Shown one piece after another: positions 26,080-34,662 of a stretch of 64,000 nt of DNA. The notes under the pieces are model-generated. The model was not told the DNA's origin. It was given only the letters and a program-made list of their open reading frames with translations, and made no database searches. The stretch comes from Pararhizobium sp. A13 (GTDB lineage Bacteria > Pseudomonadota > Alphaproteobacteria > Rhizobiales > Rhizobiaceae). Every line of letters starts with the position of its first letter. Position 1 is the first letter of the stretch. The translations under genes were made by a program, and so were the position numbers. Where the stretch lies: NCBI RefSeq assembly GCF_040126305.1, contig NZ_CP149510.1:3607001-3671000 (forward strand), given 5' to 3'.

Positions 26080-26313
26080 AAATCCGCCACAGGTCGCGAT
26101 AAAATATGGGGCGCACCAATCGCCCCCCCAACTCGTGCGTTCTGGACGATGGTGAGTCTGGCCGATGGCAAAAAACAAGCGGCGTTGAATTTCCAAACTT
26201 AACTCTCTAAGCATGCCGGAACGAAACTAGAACATCCTCGGCGAGGCGGCCGCCAATCTGAAAGCGTGTCCACAGGTTATCCACCGGCTTATGCACCGGG
26301 GAAAGGTACCCGC

Positions 26314-26628
26314 ATGCCCGACGAATATGCCCCAAAATACAGATGGCGCGTGACCTGGCCCGACCCGGAAGACGCTGGTAGCCATAAGACGGATTTCAGT
26401 GGCTGGGATGGAGATGTCCGCATCGGGAGGATTCGGTTCGAACCGAATGGCCTACAGAAGGGCACATGGCAATGGAGCGGCCTAGGCCCGCACGTGCGAG
26501 AACGGTTACTGCCTCATCAGAGCTATGAAGACACTGCCCGCAAAGCCGCTGCGATGGTCGAAGACTATTACGAGCGCCTGATGGCTCACAACGGCCTCGA
26601 AATCCGTCAGCCTTCCACAGGGGAATAA
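26314..26628 (+). CDS. Hypothetical protein, 104 residues
   Basis: I do not recognise this protein. The ATG at 26314 gives a polar product without signal or membrane segment, containing RWRVTWPDPE, RIRFEPNGLQKGTWQW and a helical C-terminus (ARKAAAMVEDYYERLMAHNG). Small proteins of this look are common on rhizobial plasmids and islands. A longer frame starts at 26266, but its first residues look non-coding. Its 3' end overlaps the convergent ligase fragment by 22 bases. Confidence 0.5.
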   Translation: MPDEYAPKYRWRVTWPDPEDAGSHKTDFSGWDGDVRIGRIRFEPNGLQKGTWQWSGLGPHVRERLLPHQSYEDTARKAAAMVEDYYERLMAHNGLEIRQPSTGE

Positions 26629-27029
26629 CTGTCCACCCGATAGATCGCGGCATTATCCTGAACCTCGAGCAGTCCCTTGTAGGACGGATGGCGCACCTTG
26701 CCGTCGTGGGTCCACGCTCGGTATTCGACTTCGACGATGAGCGTCGGCTGGGTAAACAGCACGCTGGTTCCGCTTCTCATCGGGATAGGCGGCTTCTTCA
26801 CCATCAGGAGATCCAGCAACGCCTTCAGCTCGCGCGCGACAACCTGGGAAAAGCCGGTCCCGACTGAGCCGACATAGACCAGATCATTCTCTCCCTTGCG
26901 CGCCGCGAGGAGAAGGCTGCGGATGCTGTCGCCTGCGGCCTCGTAGCCGACGACGATGAAGGCGTCTCGCCGCTTGCACTTGATCTTCACCCAGTCGCCG
27001 CGGCCAAGCGCCGCGAGGCAAAGTTTCAC
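26607..27029 (-). pseudogene. C-terminal fragment of an ATP-dependent DNA ligase (LigD-type ligase domain)
   Basis: The 140-residue frame matches the oligonucleotide-binding part of LigD ligase domains: WVKIKCKRRDAFIVVGYE, LLLAARKGENDLVYVGSVGTGF, ELKALLDLLM, VEVEYRAWTHDGKVRHPSYKG. The adenylation domain with its KxDG lysine is absent, and the frame upstream of 27029 has no matching sequence. The annotated start is only a GTG inside the frame. It can bind DNA at most and cannot be adenylated. It is probably a leftover from a larger ligase or NHEJ gene. Confidence 0.7.
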
Positions 27030-27247
27030 GGTTTCTCGCGTCCGAAGCAGACAATCAAATCCCCCGGCTTCCCCGTGGCCGAAAAAACCGCCAAGCGCGA
27101 ATCTAACAAGGGATTGCCGGAACTGCCGAGACGATCACTTTATCAAAGGATTGAGCCATGAGCCTGGAGGAATTTTGTCATGGAACACCAGCGCCCTCGG
27201 ATCATGTGGTTGGGTCCGATTGCGCTATAAGCGCGTCATCTTCACGC

Positions 27248-27532
27248 TCACACGCTATCGATATGCGCCCGTTGGATCGAAACCCATTCGTCAGGGTACG
27301 GCTCGTGATCTTGCTGATGTTGCGTCTCGTACTTACCCCAGCCCTGAAGCTTCCAGTATTTCGTCATAACATCGAAATGGCTATATCCAACTATTTCACC
27401 AGCTTTAACGGCGCCTTTGTTAAGCAGCGACCTAAAGCCATTCCCCATAGGGCCTGCAAGACAAAGGCCTGGAAGCATCTGACCGTCAGGCTCGGGGTCG
27501 AGCCAGATTTCGTGAATCAGTTCGTTTTTCAT
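27248..27532 (-). CDS. Conserved-looking hypothetical protein, 94 residues
   Basis: A 94-residue soluble acidic protein starting KNELIHEIWLDPEPDGQMLP and containing GLCLAGPMGNGFRSLL and YSHFDVMTKYW. It looks like a small rhizobial family of unknown function that I cannot name. Codon use on this strand looks more coding than the overlapping plus-strand frame (27158-27628). The ATG is at 27532. It lies inside the decayed tRNA-Lys element, and nothing nearby hints at its job. Confidence 0.5.
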   Translation of the reverse strand: MKNELIHEIWLDPEPDGQMLPGLCLAGPMGNGFRSLLNKGAVKAGEIVGYSHFDVMTKYWKLQGWGKYETQHQQDHEPYPDEWVSIQRAHIDSV

Positions 27533-27630
27533 GGAAATATCTTACTTCACGAACCATCCTCTCGGAAGAGAGGCCATGGCGGCTATGGGCCGGAATCGAA
27601 CCTTCCACCCTCGCAGAGGGTGGAGTGACA

Positions 27631-28218
27631 ATGACAGCGCGCCGTCTAGCATCCATCCCGATCGGCAGCTGGCCGCCGAGAATGTCGGCCGATCTCGCCG
27701 CCGGCTATTGCGGGGAAAAGCACGTCGAGGATTTCCTCGAGCGCGTCGGGACGGCGATGACGAAGCCGAAGACCGGCGAGAACACGATTGCCGTCAAAGC
27801 GCAGAAGACCGGAAATACGGTCTGGATACCGATTCACTTCGCCTACCGGAAATGGATCGATCGCGTTCCGTCGAATGACAGCGTTATGCTGCATGCCGGC
27901 GCCCGTGCCCTCTCCTACAAGTCCCCCGATGGCTTCCGCACCGAATGGCAGAAGATGATGGCCAAGGAGGAGTTCAAACGATTCCGCGAAAACCGGATCG
28001 TCTTCCACGGTCTGCGCAAAAACGCGGTTATCAATTTGCTGGAGGTCGGCTGCACCGAGAACCAGGTCGGATCGATCTGCAACATGTCGGCGCAGATGGT
28101 TCAGCACTACGGGAGGGAGGTCGCTTTAAGAAGCTTGGCCAAGGACGCCATGAAGCTCATGGAGGCACGATGGAGCGAGATCGAGCCGGCCGCGTTCCGG
28201 AACAGGAACGGAACGTGA
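27631..28218 (+). pseudogene. Chimeric, truncated tyrosine integrase
   Basis: The 195-residue frame joins two unrelated pieces. Residues 1-45 (IGSWPPRMSADLAAGYCGEK and VEDFLERVGT) look like the small helix-turn-helix protein often encoded just before rhizobial phage integrases. Residues 50-195 are the C-terminal half of a tyrosine recombinase. They keep a beta-hairpin lysine in AQKTGNTVWIP, the HGLRK box (His/Arg) near residue 130 and the nucleophile Tyr in QMVQHYGRE. The N-terminal core-binding domain and first catalytic Arg are missing, so it should be inactive. It ends 88 bases from the tRNA-Lys target, the usual place for such an integrase. An in-frame internal deletion explains it. Confidence 0.7.
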
Positions 28219-28248
28219 ATTGGAAACCGTTTCCAATCTATTGGAAAC
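28219..28248. repeat. TTGGAAAC repeats near the right att repeat
   Basis: ATTGGAAAC-C-GTTTCCAAT (28219-28237) is a perfect inverted repeat directly after the integrase stop. A third TTGGAAAC follows at 28241-28248. The same octamer occurs twice near the left att repeat. Arm-type integrase sites are the likely explanation. Confidence 0.45.
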
Positions 28249-28305
28249 CGGCCAAAATGACCCTTTGAGAAAATTGATAATTTTCCAATGATATCAAGAG
28301 GTTTT

Positions 28306-28381
<76 letters not shown>

Positions 28382-28508
28382 GTCCAGAACCGCGTTGCTG
28401 CGGTCTGATGGGGCGTATAATGGCCTTCGCCGGGCTTGTCTACCCCCACAGCGATTTTCTTTCGGGATTTCTCAAAAAAATCTGTATTGGCCGTTTAGAG
28501 CCTGTTTT

Positions 28509-29426
28509 TCAAAGATAAAGTTCGCCGGCCGCAATCTTCACGGCCTGTCCGCCTATGCGCGCGGTTACGATTTCACCGCCGGAAACGTCGAGATGAAGGT
28601 GCAACAGCGATGGCCGGCCCATCTCGACGCCCTGTTCGATCAGGAACGGATGATGCCCGTCGATCAACTGGTCGAAATGGTGGATAGCCCCGGAAAAGGC
28701 GGCAACGGCCGCGCCTGTCGCCGGGTCTTCGACGATGCCCATGGCTGGCGCGAACATGCGGGTGTGGAAGCGGGCGATATGATTGATCCCGCCGCGACAG
28801 TAGACATAGGCGCTGGCGAGCCGTCCCTCGGCCATCGGCGTGATCTGCTCCCAGAGTGCAGCGTCGAATTCAACGGCAGCTGCCGCCGCCACGTCATGCA
28901 CGGGGATCATCACGAACGGAACGCCGGCGCTCCAGAAGGTCGGCACGTGGTTCTCGAAACCGATCTGCGTCGCCTTCAGGCTGAAGGCATTGGCAATCTC
29001 CTGCCGATCGAACTTCGCGTGGAGCTGCACCGACTTCCTCGGCACGTCGAATTCCGCGAAGGTTGCCGATGGGGACCGGCTCCGCACGGCACAGCGCACG
29101 GGACCGACATTTTCCTCAAGCATCTGAACGAGATCATAGTCCTCGTCGTCAGTAGCGCGCGCGGCCTCGGCCAAAGCGACTGCCGCGCCAACCGTGGGGT
29201 GGCCGGCGAAGGGCAGCTCGTAACCAGGCGTAAAAATCCGCAGCCGGGCGGTATGTGCAGGGTTTTCTGCAGGCTTGACGAACACAGTCTCCGACAGGTT
29301 GAACTCGCAGGCAATCGCCTGCATCGCCGCATCGCTCAGGCCGTCGCCATCGAAAACGACGGCCAGCGGATTTCCTTCCAGCCTGTTGGCGGTGAAGACG
29401 TCGTAAATTGCATAACGCCGCGCCAC
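28509..29426 (-). CDS. PhzF-family isomerase/epimerase
   Basis: A 305-residue protein of the PhzF (diaminopimelate epimerase-like) fold. It opens [22 protein letters not shown] and has the conserved [18 protein letters not shown], with the catalytic glutamate in NLSETVFV near residue 45, and [12 protein letters not shown] near 225. PhzF proteins isomerise small metabolites in the cytoplasm, and most lack a known substrate. No phenazine genes are near, so a phenazine role is unlikely. It is the nearest gene to the tRNA-Lys on its right side. Confidence 0.88.
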   Translation of the reverse strand: MARRYAIYDVFTANRLEGNPLAVVFDGDGLSDAAMQAIACEFNLSETVFVKPAENPAHTARLRIFTPGYELPFAGHPTVGAAVALAEAARATDDEDYDLVQMLEENVGPVRCAVRSRSPSATFAEFDVPRKSVQLHAKFDRQEIANAFSLKATQIGFENHVPTFWSAGVPFVMIPVHDVAAAAAVEFDAALWEQITPMAEGRLASAYVYCRGGINHIARFHTRMFAPAMGIVEDPATGAAVAAFSGAIHHFDQLIDGHHPFLIEQGVEMGRPSLLHLHLDVSGGEIVTARIGGQAVKIAAGELYL

Positions 29427-29496
29427 GGTAATCTCCCTGTATGTCTTTTAGTGCCAGACCTTGCACGGCAGAGAACTTGCGGCAAGTGTAAAAGTG

Positions 29497-30234
29497 TCAC
29501 CGCCTATTCTTGAAAACCCATTTCAGGATCGGCGCCATGAAAGGCTGATAGAGATGCAGACCCGGATCGGCGCTGCGGATGGCCAAGGCCTCGTCGATTT
29601 CCGGATCCGGATCCTGAGCGATATGACCGGCGATGCGTTCGATCAGCTCTGCGGCGGTCGCGGAAAACCCGTAGGAACGGAAAACCGTGATGACGCCCCT
29701 GTCGTGCAGCGCATGAAATCCCGACACGCTGTCGGCATCGGACAATGCAAGCCCTGTTTCTTCCATCACTTCGCGCGCCATGTTGCCGTCCATGTCGCAG
29801 ATGCCATCGCGGATATCCTCGGGATCCAGCGACCCGGCCGCGCAATAGACGCGCCCCGGATTGGCTGTGTGTCTGCCCATACGAATTGCGATCACCGCGC
29901 CATCAGACGAAACAATAACCGGGAGAGCGAATAGGTGGATTGCCGAAGTCACCGGCCGTGTCTTTCTCCACAACAGGAATGTCGAGAACCGCACGATGTG
30001 CGCCTCTCCAGAAATCACGCCGTCGCGAATGTGCACCGCGCGGGATAGCATCATGCGGCCGTCATAAAGGGCGGGATTGGCTAAAATCTCCTGCGCCCAG
30101 TTTTCCGCGATCTTGTCCCGCTCGGCGAGAAAATAGGGATGCGGTCCCTCCGTCACGCGCAAGTCGACGTGGCGGATGGGAAAGATCAGGCGTTCATCGG
30201 GCCACTCGGACATGTTGCTGGTCAGTTGCAGCAT
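29497..30234 (-). CDS. NUDIX-like hydrolase
   Basis: A 245-residue protein. The region near residues 115-155 (GSLDPEDIRDGICDMDGNMAREVMEETGL) has the REVMEETGL core of the Nudix box, so hydrolysis of a nucleoside diphosphate-linked compound is likely. The spacing to the leading glycine (G-x5-E) is altered by an insertion. The ATG at 30234 is used; the ATG at 30213 is an alternative. It starts inside the end of the endonuclease-like gene at 30240, so the two are coupled. The substrate is unknown. Confidence 0.72.
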   Translation of the reverse strand: MLQLTSNMSEWPDERLIFPIRHVDLRVTEGPHPYFLAERDKIAENWAQEILANPALYDGRMMLSRAVHIRDGVISGEAHIVRFSTFLLWRKTRPVTSAIHLFALPVIVSSDGAVIAIRMGRHTANPGRVYCAAGSLDPEDIRDGICDMDGNMAREVMEETGLALSDADSVSGFHALHDRGVITVFRSYGFSATAAELIERIAGHIAQDPDPEIDEALAIRSADPGLHLYQPFMAPILKWVFKNRR

Positions 30235-30239
30235 CGGGA

Positions 30240-31346
30240 TCACACGTTGAGGGAAATGACGACGGGGCAATGGTCGGAGGCTTTCGGCCGGTCCCATCCC
30301 GTTCTCGGATAGCGCTCGACCTCCTGCCCTTTCGGGAAGATTGTGCGGTAGGGCTGACCGGCACGGATGATTTCCGGCACACTCGCCGGATTGCGTTTGG
30401 CAAGGGCCGGCGAGAGCCAGATATAGTCGAGCTGACAGAGGTGTCGTTCCTCCGGTCCACGGCTGTGAAACAGCGTCCATCGATCGAGTTCGGGCCGCCG
30501 CCGCATGGTGTTTTCGACAAAGCCGTCATGGCTCAGAATGTCCAGCGCGCTCTGCGTTTCCTGCCGCGGCACGAAACTATAGCCGTTGCGCCGGTCGCCG
30601 AGTACGTCGATCCGCTCCTGATAGTCGTTCATGTCGCCGCAGATGGCGAACATCTTGCCCGCCATGTTGTCAGCGCCAAAGCGGTTCTCGATGATGCGGC
30701 GGACAGCGGCGGCCTCTGCCCGTCTGACCGGCATCGTCGCCGTGCGCCCGTCAAGCCCTTCGCGCGCCGGCCCCATCGATTTGAAATGCACGACGAACAG
30801 CGTCAGCGGCCGCCCGCCGATGCGGAAATCCAGTTCCAGGCAGTCCCGCTTGAAAACGCGGTCGCCCGGCACGTTGGTTGCAGCCAGCGCGTCGTTGAAG
30901 AGATCGAAATCGGCATAGGTAACGGCGGCGTGGGATTTGACATCGACACATTCGATCTTCTGGCCGTCGCGGGTTTCCTCGCGCACCAGCACTGCAACAT
31001 CGATGCCGCGGCTGTCATTGCCGTCGATCAGATATTTCTGCCGGTAGCCGCTGCCGACCATGCGAAACAGGTAGCCATATTCGAAGGCCTGTAGCGCCGC
31101 CATGTTGTCGGCTTCCTGCAGGCAGAGGATATCGGCGTCACAATCGGCGATCGCCAGCGCCGACATCTGTCGCGTATCATCGGTATGGGCGATCGTGCGC
31201 GCTTCCTCAAGCCGCTGATATTCCGCCTCGCTCTTCACGTCGAAAAGCCGCAGAACACGGTCCTGCTTGAGGTTATTGCGAAAGCCGGAGAAATCGAACC
31301 TGCTCATCAGGTTTTCGATATTGAACGTGGCGAGGCGAAGGGACAT
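30240..31346 (-). CDS. Endonuclease/exonuclease/phosphatase-family hydrolase
   Basis: A 368-residue EEP-fold protein. Metal and catalytic landmarks are LRLATFNIENL at the start, the glutamate in ADILCLQEADN near residue 80, VVHFKS, ICGDMNDY near 235, and SDHCPVVISL at the C-terminus. There is no signal peptide, so it is cytoplasmic. The family cleaves phosphodiester or phosphomonoester bonds in nucleic acids or lipids; the substrate cannot be told. It is cotranscribed with the Nudix-like gene, and a nucleotide-related function is a reasonable guess. Confidence 0.85.
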   Translation of the reverse strand: MSLRLATFNIENLMSRFDFSGFRNNLKQDRVLRLFDVKSEAEYQRLEEARTIAHTDDTRQMSALAIADCDADILCLQEADNMAALQAFEYGYLFRMVGSGYRQKYLIDGNDSRGIDVAVLVREETRDGQKIECVDVKSHAAVTYADFDLFNDALAATNVPGDRVFKRDCLELDFRIGGRPLTLFVVHFKSMGPAREGLDGRTATMPVRRAEAAAVRRIIENRFGADNMAGKMFAICGDMNDYQERIDVLGDRRNGYSFVPRQETQSALDILSHDGFVENTMRRRPELDRWTLFHSRGPEERHLCQLDYIWLSPALAKRNPASVPEIIRAGQPYRTIFPKGQEVERYPRTGWDRPKASDHCPVVISLNV

Positions 31347-31547
31347 CAGACGATTCCGTATGCAATCGCCGAGACTTTAGACAATCACCGGCAAAAGTCG
31401 AACGCCTTTCTCCACGACGGTTCCCACCGCCACAACCGTGACCAAAATTGGGTTGGTCGGTTCCCAGCGAATAATCGGGCTTGATGAGCCGTTCCGCATA
31501 CACAAGATCGATCCGCGGTCCGAAACGTGCAGAAGGGGGGATCCGCA

Positions 31548-31931
31548 ATGCGAAATTGGAAACCGATACTCAAAACCGCGCTCGTCATCATACCTCTTCT
31601 CGGCACGGGCGCCGCGGCGGCCCACGCCGACAGTTTTGGTGCAATTTCGATCTCGCCGGCAACCGGCGCGACCGGTTGGTCGCATGACTATTCTTCGCGC
31701 TGGGAGGCCGAAGAGGTAGCGCAGTCCCATTGCTACAAAAATGCCGGTGATTGCCGCGTGGCCATCTGGTTCAAGAACGCCTGCGGCGCGGTGGCACGCG
31801 GACCGGACGGCGGCTGGGGCGCAGACTGGGCAACCGGACGCAGGCAGGCCCAACGGGCGGCCGTGGCGGCATGTTCCAACCATTCCTATGGTTGCGAGGT
31901 GATCCGCTGGCAATGTTCTGGTGGATACTGA
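31548..31931 (+). CDS. Secreted DUF4189-type protein
   Basis: A 127-residue protein with a signal peptide ending AAAAHADSFG. The mature part has AISISPATGATGWSHDY and evenly spaced cysteines (HCYKNAGDC, NACGAVARG, AACSNHSYGCEV, WQCSGGY), characteristic of DUF4189 periplasmic proteins that may form disulfides. The ATG at 31548 follows AAGGGGGGATCC. The function of the family is not known to me. It is monocistronic and convergent with the ABC ATPase gene ending at 31949. Confidence 0.78.
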   Translation: MRNWKPILKTALVIIPLLGTGAAAAHADSFGAISISPATGATGWSHDYSSRWEAEEVAQSHCYKNAGDCRVAIWFKNACGAVARGPDGGWGADWATGRRQAQRAAVAACSNHSYGCEVIRWQCSGGY

Positions 31932-31948
31932 CCGCAAGCTCCGGATGC

Positions 31949-32971
31949 TCACAGCAGCCATCCCTGCCGGATGACAAAGGGCTGCAGAGCCCCGGAAGGA
32001 ACGGCAGTCGCGGAATAGGCCTTAAGGCCTTGCCCGCCCGCCGTGCGCAACGACAGGGCAAAACGCTCACCCTCGAAGACGCAGCACTCCACCCGCAGCA
32101 GTATCCCTTGCGGATCGGCGACGACGTGTTCCGGGCGCACAAGCAGGGGACGGCTCGGCCCGGCGGTTTGCCGGAAGGCTGCCTCGATCGCCTGCCAAGG
32201 CACCAGACGCGAGCGCTGATCAGCCAGAGCCAGATCGAGGATGCCCCCCTGCCCGATCAAGCCGCCGACGATCCGCCCTTGCGGCCGCGCGTAGATTTCT
32301 TCTGGCGAAGCCACCTGCATCAACCGGCCCTCGGACATGACGGCGATATCGGTTGCCAGCGCCATCGCCTCGCTCTGATCGTGGGTCACATAGATCATCG
32401 TCGCACCGGAACGGGCGTGGAATTCGCGAAACGTTTCCTCCATCGCCGCCTTCAAGTGCCGGTCGAGATTGGCGAGCGGCTCGTCCAGCAGGACCACGTC
32501 GGGTGAGCTGACCAGGCAGCGAGCCAGTGCCACGCGCTGCCTCTGGCCGCCGGAGAGATCGGCCGGCCGTCGCGTCGCGAAATCCGCCAGCCGCACGACG
32601 CCGAGGGCGTCGCGAACCCGGCTTTCCCACGCAGTACCGGTGACGCCGCGGACCTTCATCGGATAGCCGACATTTTCCGCCACCGTCATATGCGGCCAGA
32701 GGGCATAGGACTGGAAGACCATCGCCATATTGCGTTTTTCCGGCGGCAGCGATCCGCCGCCATCCGCAAGCGTTCGCTCACCGAGAACGATCGATCCATC
32801 TGTCGGCTGCTCAAACCCGGCGATCATCCTGAGCACCGTCGTCTTGCCGCAGCCGGACGGCCCGAGCAAGGCAAGGAAACCGCCTTCACGCACCCGCAGC
32901 GACACGTCGGAAACCGCAGGCCTGCCGGTGCCGAAATCCTTGCTGAGGTGATTGAGAATCAGTTTCGCCAC
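31949..32971 (-). CDS. Fe(3+)/spermidine-type ABC transporter ATP-binding protein
   Basis: A 340-residue ATPase of the CUT1/ferric subgroup. It has Walker A GPSGCGKTT, the Q-loop MVFQSYALWPHMTV, signature LSGGQRQRVALARCL, Walker B VVLLDEPLANLD and the switch histidine in IYVTHDQSEA. The last 100 residues form a TOBE-like domain. Its start overlaps the end of the double permease gene. With 32959 and 34663 it makes a three-gene importer; the best family match is ferric iron (FbpABC/AfuABC), with aminoethylphosphonate as an alternative. Confidence 0.88.
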   Translation of the reverse strand: MAKLILNHLSKDFGTGRPAVSDVSLRVREGGFLALLGPSGCGKTTVLRMIAGFEQPTDGSIVLGERTLADGGGSLPPEKRNMAMVFQSYALWPHMTVAENVGYPMKVRGVTGTAWESRVRDALGVVRLADFATRRPADLSGGQRQRVALARCLVSSPDVVLLDEPLANLDRHLKAAMEETFREFHARSGATMIYVTHDQSEAMALATDIAVMSEGRLMQVASPEEIYARPQGRIVGGLIGQGGILDLALADQRSRLVPWQAIEAAFRQTAGPSRPLLVRPEHVVADPQGILLRVECCVFEGERFALSLRTAGGQGLKAYSATAVPSGALQPFVIRQGWLL

Positions 32972-34653
32972 GGCAGCACACCTTTCGGCAGACGTTTCGC
33001 CAGCAATTCAAGCACCAGCATCAGGAGGATGACCATCACGACGACGACAACCGACAGCGCCGAGGCGAGATCGGAGCTGCCACTGTCATCCAGATTGAAG
33101 ATCGCGACGCCAAGCGTCTGCGTGCCCGCCGTCCAGAGCAAAGCCGAGACCGTCAGTTCACTGCAGGCAATCAGGAAGACGAGAACGACGGAGGCACCAG
33201 CCGCTGGCGCGATGAGGGGAACGAGAATATCGCGCATCCGTCGCAGGAAGCCTGCTCCGGAAAGCCGGGCCGCCTCTTCGAGAGAGGGGTCGACCTGGAG
33301 AAAGGCGCTTGCCACCGGTTTGAGGCTGACCGCAAAAAAACTGGAAAAATAGGCAATCAGGATGATCCAGATCGTCCCATAGATCGAGACATTCAGCAGA
33401 GGCAGCGGCGCTGCGAACAACAGGATGAAGGCGACCGCGAGCACGATGCCCGGAAGCGCGTAGGGAATTTCGATCAGGCCGGCGATGATATTCGCGAGCT
33501 TTCCCGGACGGCGCGCGAGAAGATAGGCGGTGAGCACCGTCGTCAACAGCAGGCCGCAGGCGGTCGTTCCAGCCAGAAACAGCGAATTTGCAAAGGCCGT
33601 TACCGTCACCGACTGCCGGAACAGGATTTCCCGATAGGCCCCCAGTGACATCGTCTGAAAATTCAGCGGGACGCCGTAGGCTGGCACAAGGGAACTGGCG
33701 ATCAGCGCAGCAAGTGGCGCGACCAGCACGAAGAACAGGATGGCGCAAAAGGCACCTTCCGTCAGGATGCGGAAAGGACCGAGCGAAAAGGCGGCATTTT
33801 TGCCCGAAAGCCCGATGATCCGGTAATCCCTGCCCTTCAATACCCATTGCTGAACGGTCAGACCGAGGCCGGCGATCATGGCAATCACCATGGAGAGTTG
33901 CGCCATCTCCGCGAAGGTCCCGGCACCGAAACTGGAAAGCCGGCTGTAGATCAGCGTCGGTAGAACGAAGATCGAAGCGGGAATGCCGAGGATGGCCGGG
34001 ATGCCGAAATTGCCGACGCCGGAGACGAAGGCGATGGCCGCCCCTGCAATCAGGCTGGGCATTGCGAGCGGCAGGATGATGTCGCGGAAAACCCGCAAGG
34101 GGGAGGCTCCGGCCAGCCGCGCCGCCTCCACGCCATCGCGCGGCAGGGAGGCAAGGCCGGCCTTCAGCGCCAGGAACACCAGCGGCGCATGCTGGACGCC
34201 AAGCAGAAGCGCGATCCCACCCAGCGAATAAAGCGGCTGCGGACTGCCGAGCGGCGGCGCAATCCCCAGCGTCTTCAACAACGGGCTGGCGGGACCGGAC
34301 ATCTGCACCCAGGCAAGAGCCGTCACTTGCGGCGGGATCATCATCGGCAGCACGAAAGCGAAACTGAAGAAGCCCTTGCCGCGAAAGTCGGTCAGCGTGA
34401 CCACGAAGGCGAAGGCCGCGCCCAGCAGGACCGAAATCACCATGCCGCCGACGGACGTCGTCAATGTATTGCGGATCGCGGCCCAGGTCGCCGGTTCGGC
34501 AAACAGGCCAGTGGTCTTGCCTTCAAGCGTAAAACGCAGGCCGGCATAGAGCAGACGCGCGAGTGGCAGCCCGCTCAACAGGAAGACGGCGATGACGACA
34601 ACAGGGAGCAGCCAGACCGGCTGGCTGCTCCCGCGGGCGGAAAGCTTGGGCAT
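32959..34653 (-). CDS. Double-domain ABC permease (FbpB/AfuB type)
   Basis: A 564-residue permease holding two BPD_transp_1 domains in one chain, the normal layout for ferric-iron FbpB-like importers. Each half has about six helices and an EAA loop: EAARLAGASPLRVFRDIILP in the first, and EAARLSGAGFLRRMRDILVP in the second. The ATG at 34653 is used (a TTG precedes it). It begins nine bases after the binding-protein stop and overlaps the ATPase gene by 13 bases, so the operon is tightly packed. Confidence 0.9.
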   Translation of the reverse strand: MPKLSARGSSQPVWLLPVVVIAVFLLSGLPLARLLYAGLRFTLEGKTTGLFAEPATWAAIRNTLTTSVGGMVISVLLGAAFAFVVTLTDFRGKGFFSFAFVLPMMIPPQVTALAWVQMSGPASPLLKTLGIAPPLGSPQPLYSLGGIALLLGVQHAPLVFLALKAGLASLPRDGVEAARLAGASPLRVFRDIILPLAMPSLIAGAAIAFVSGVGNFGIPAILGIPASIFVLPTLIYSRLSSFGAGTFAEMAQLSMVIAMIAGLGLTVQQWVLKGRDYRIIGLSGKNAAFSLGPFRILTEGAFCAILFFVLVAPLAALIASSLVPAYGVPLNFQTMSLGAYREILFRQSVTVTAFANSLFLAGTTACGLLLTTVLTAYLLARRPGKLANIIAGLIEIPYALPGIVLAVAFILLFAAPLPLLNVSIYGTIWIILIAYFSSFFAVSLKPVASAFLQVDPSLEEAARLSGAGFLRRMRDILVPLIAPAAGASVVLVFLIACSELTVSALLWTAGTQTLGVAIFNLDDSGSSDLASALSVVVVVMVILLMLVLELLAKRLPKGVLPWRN

Positions 34654-34662
34654 CAAGACGGG

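Noticed and set aside
27158..27628. A 156-codon plus-strand frame inside the decayed element
   Set aside because: It runs opposite the 94-residue minus-strand protein, which has the better composition, and it shows no domain.
27575..27640. A tRNA-like 3' end (GGTTCGATTCC) just before the integrase relic
   Set aside because: Only a T-arm-like piece is visible. No acceptor, D-arm or anticodon arm could be paired, so I do not call a tRNA.
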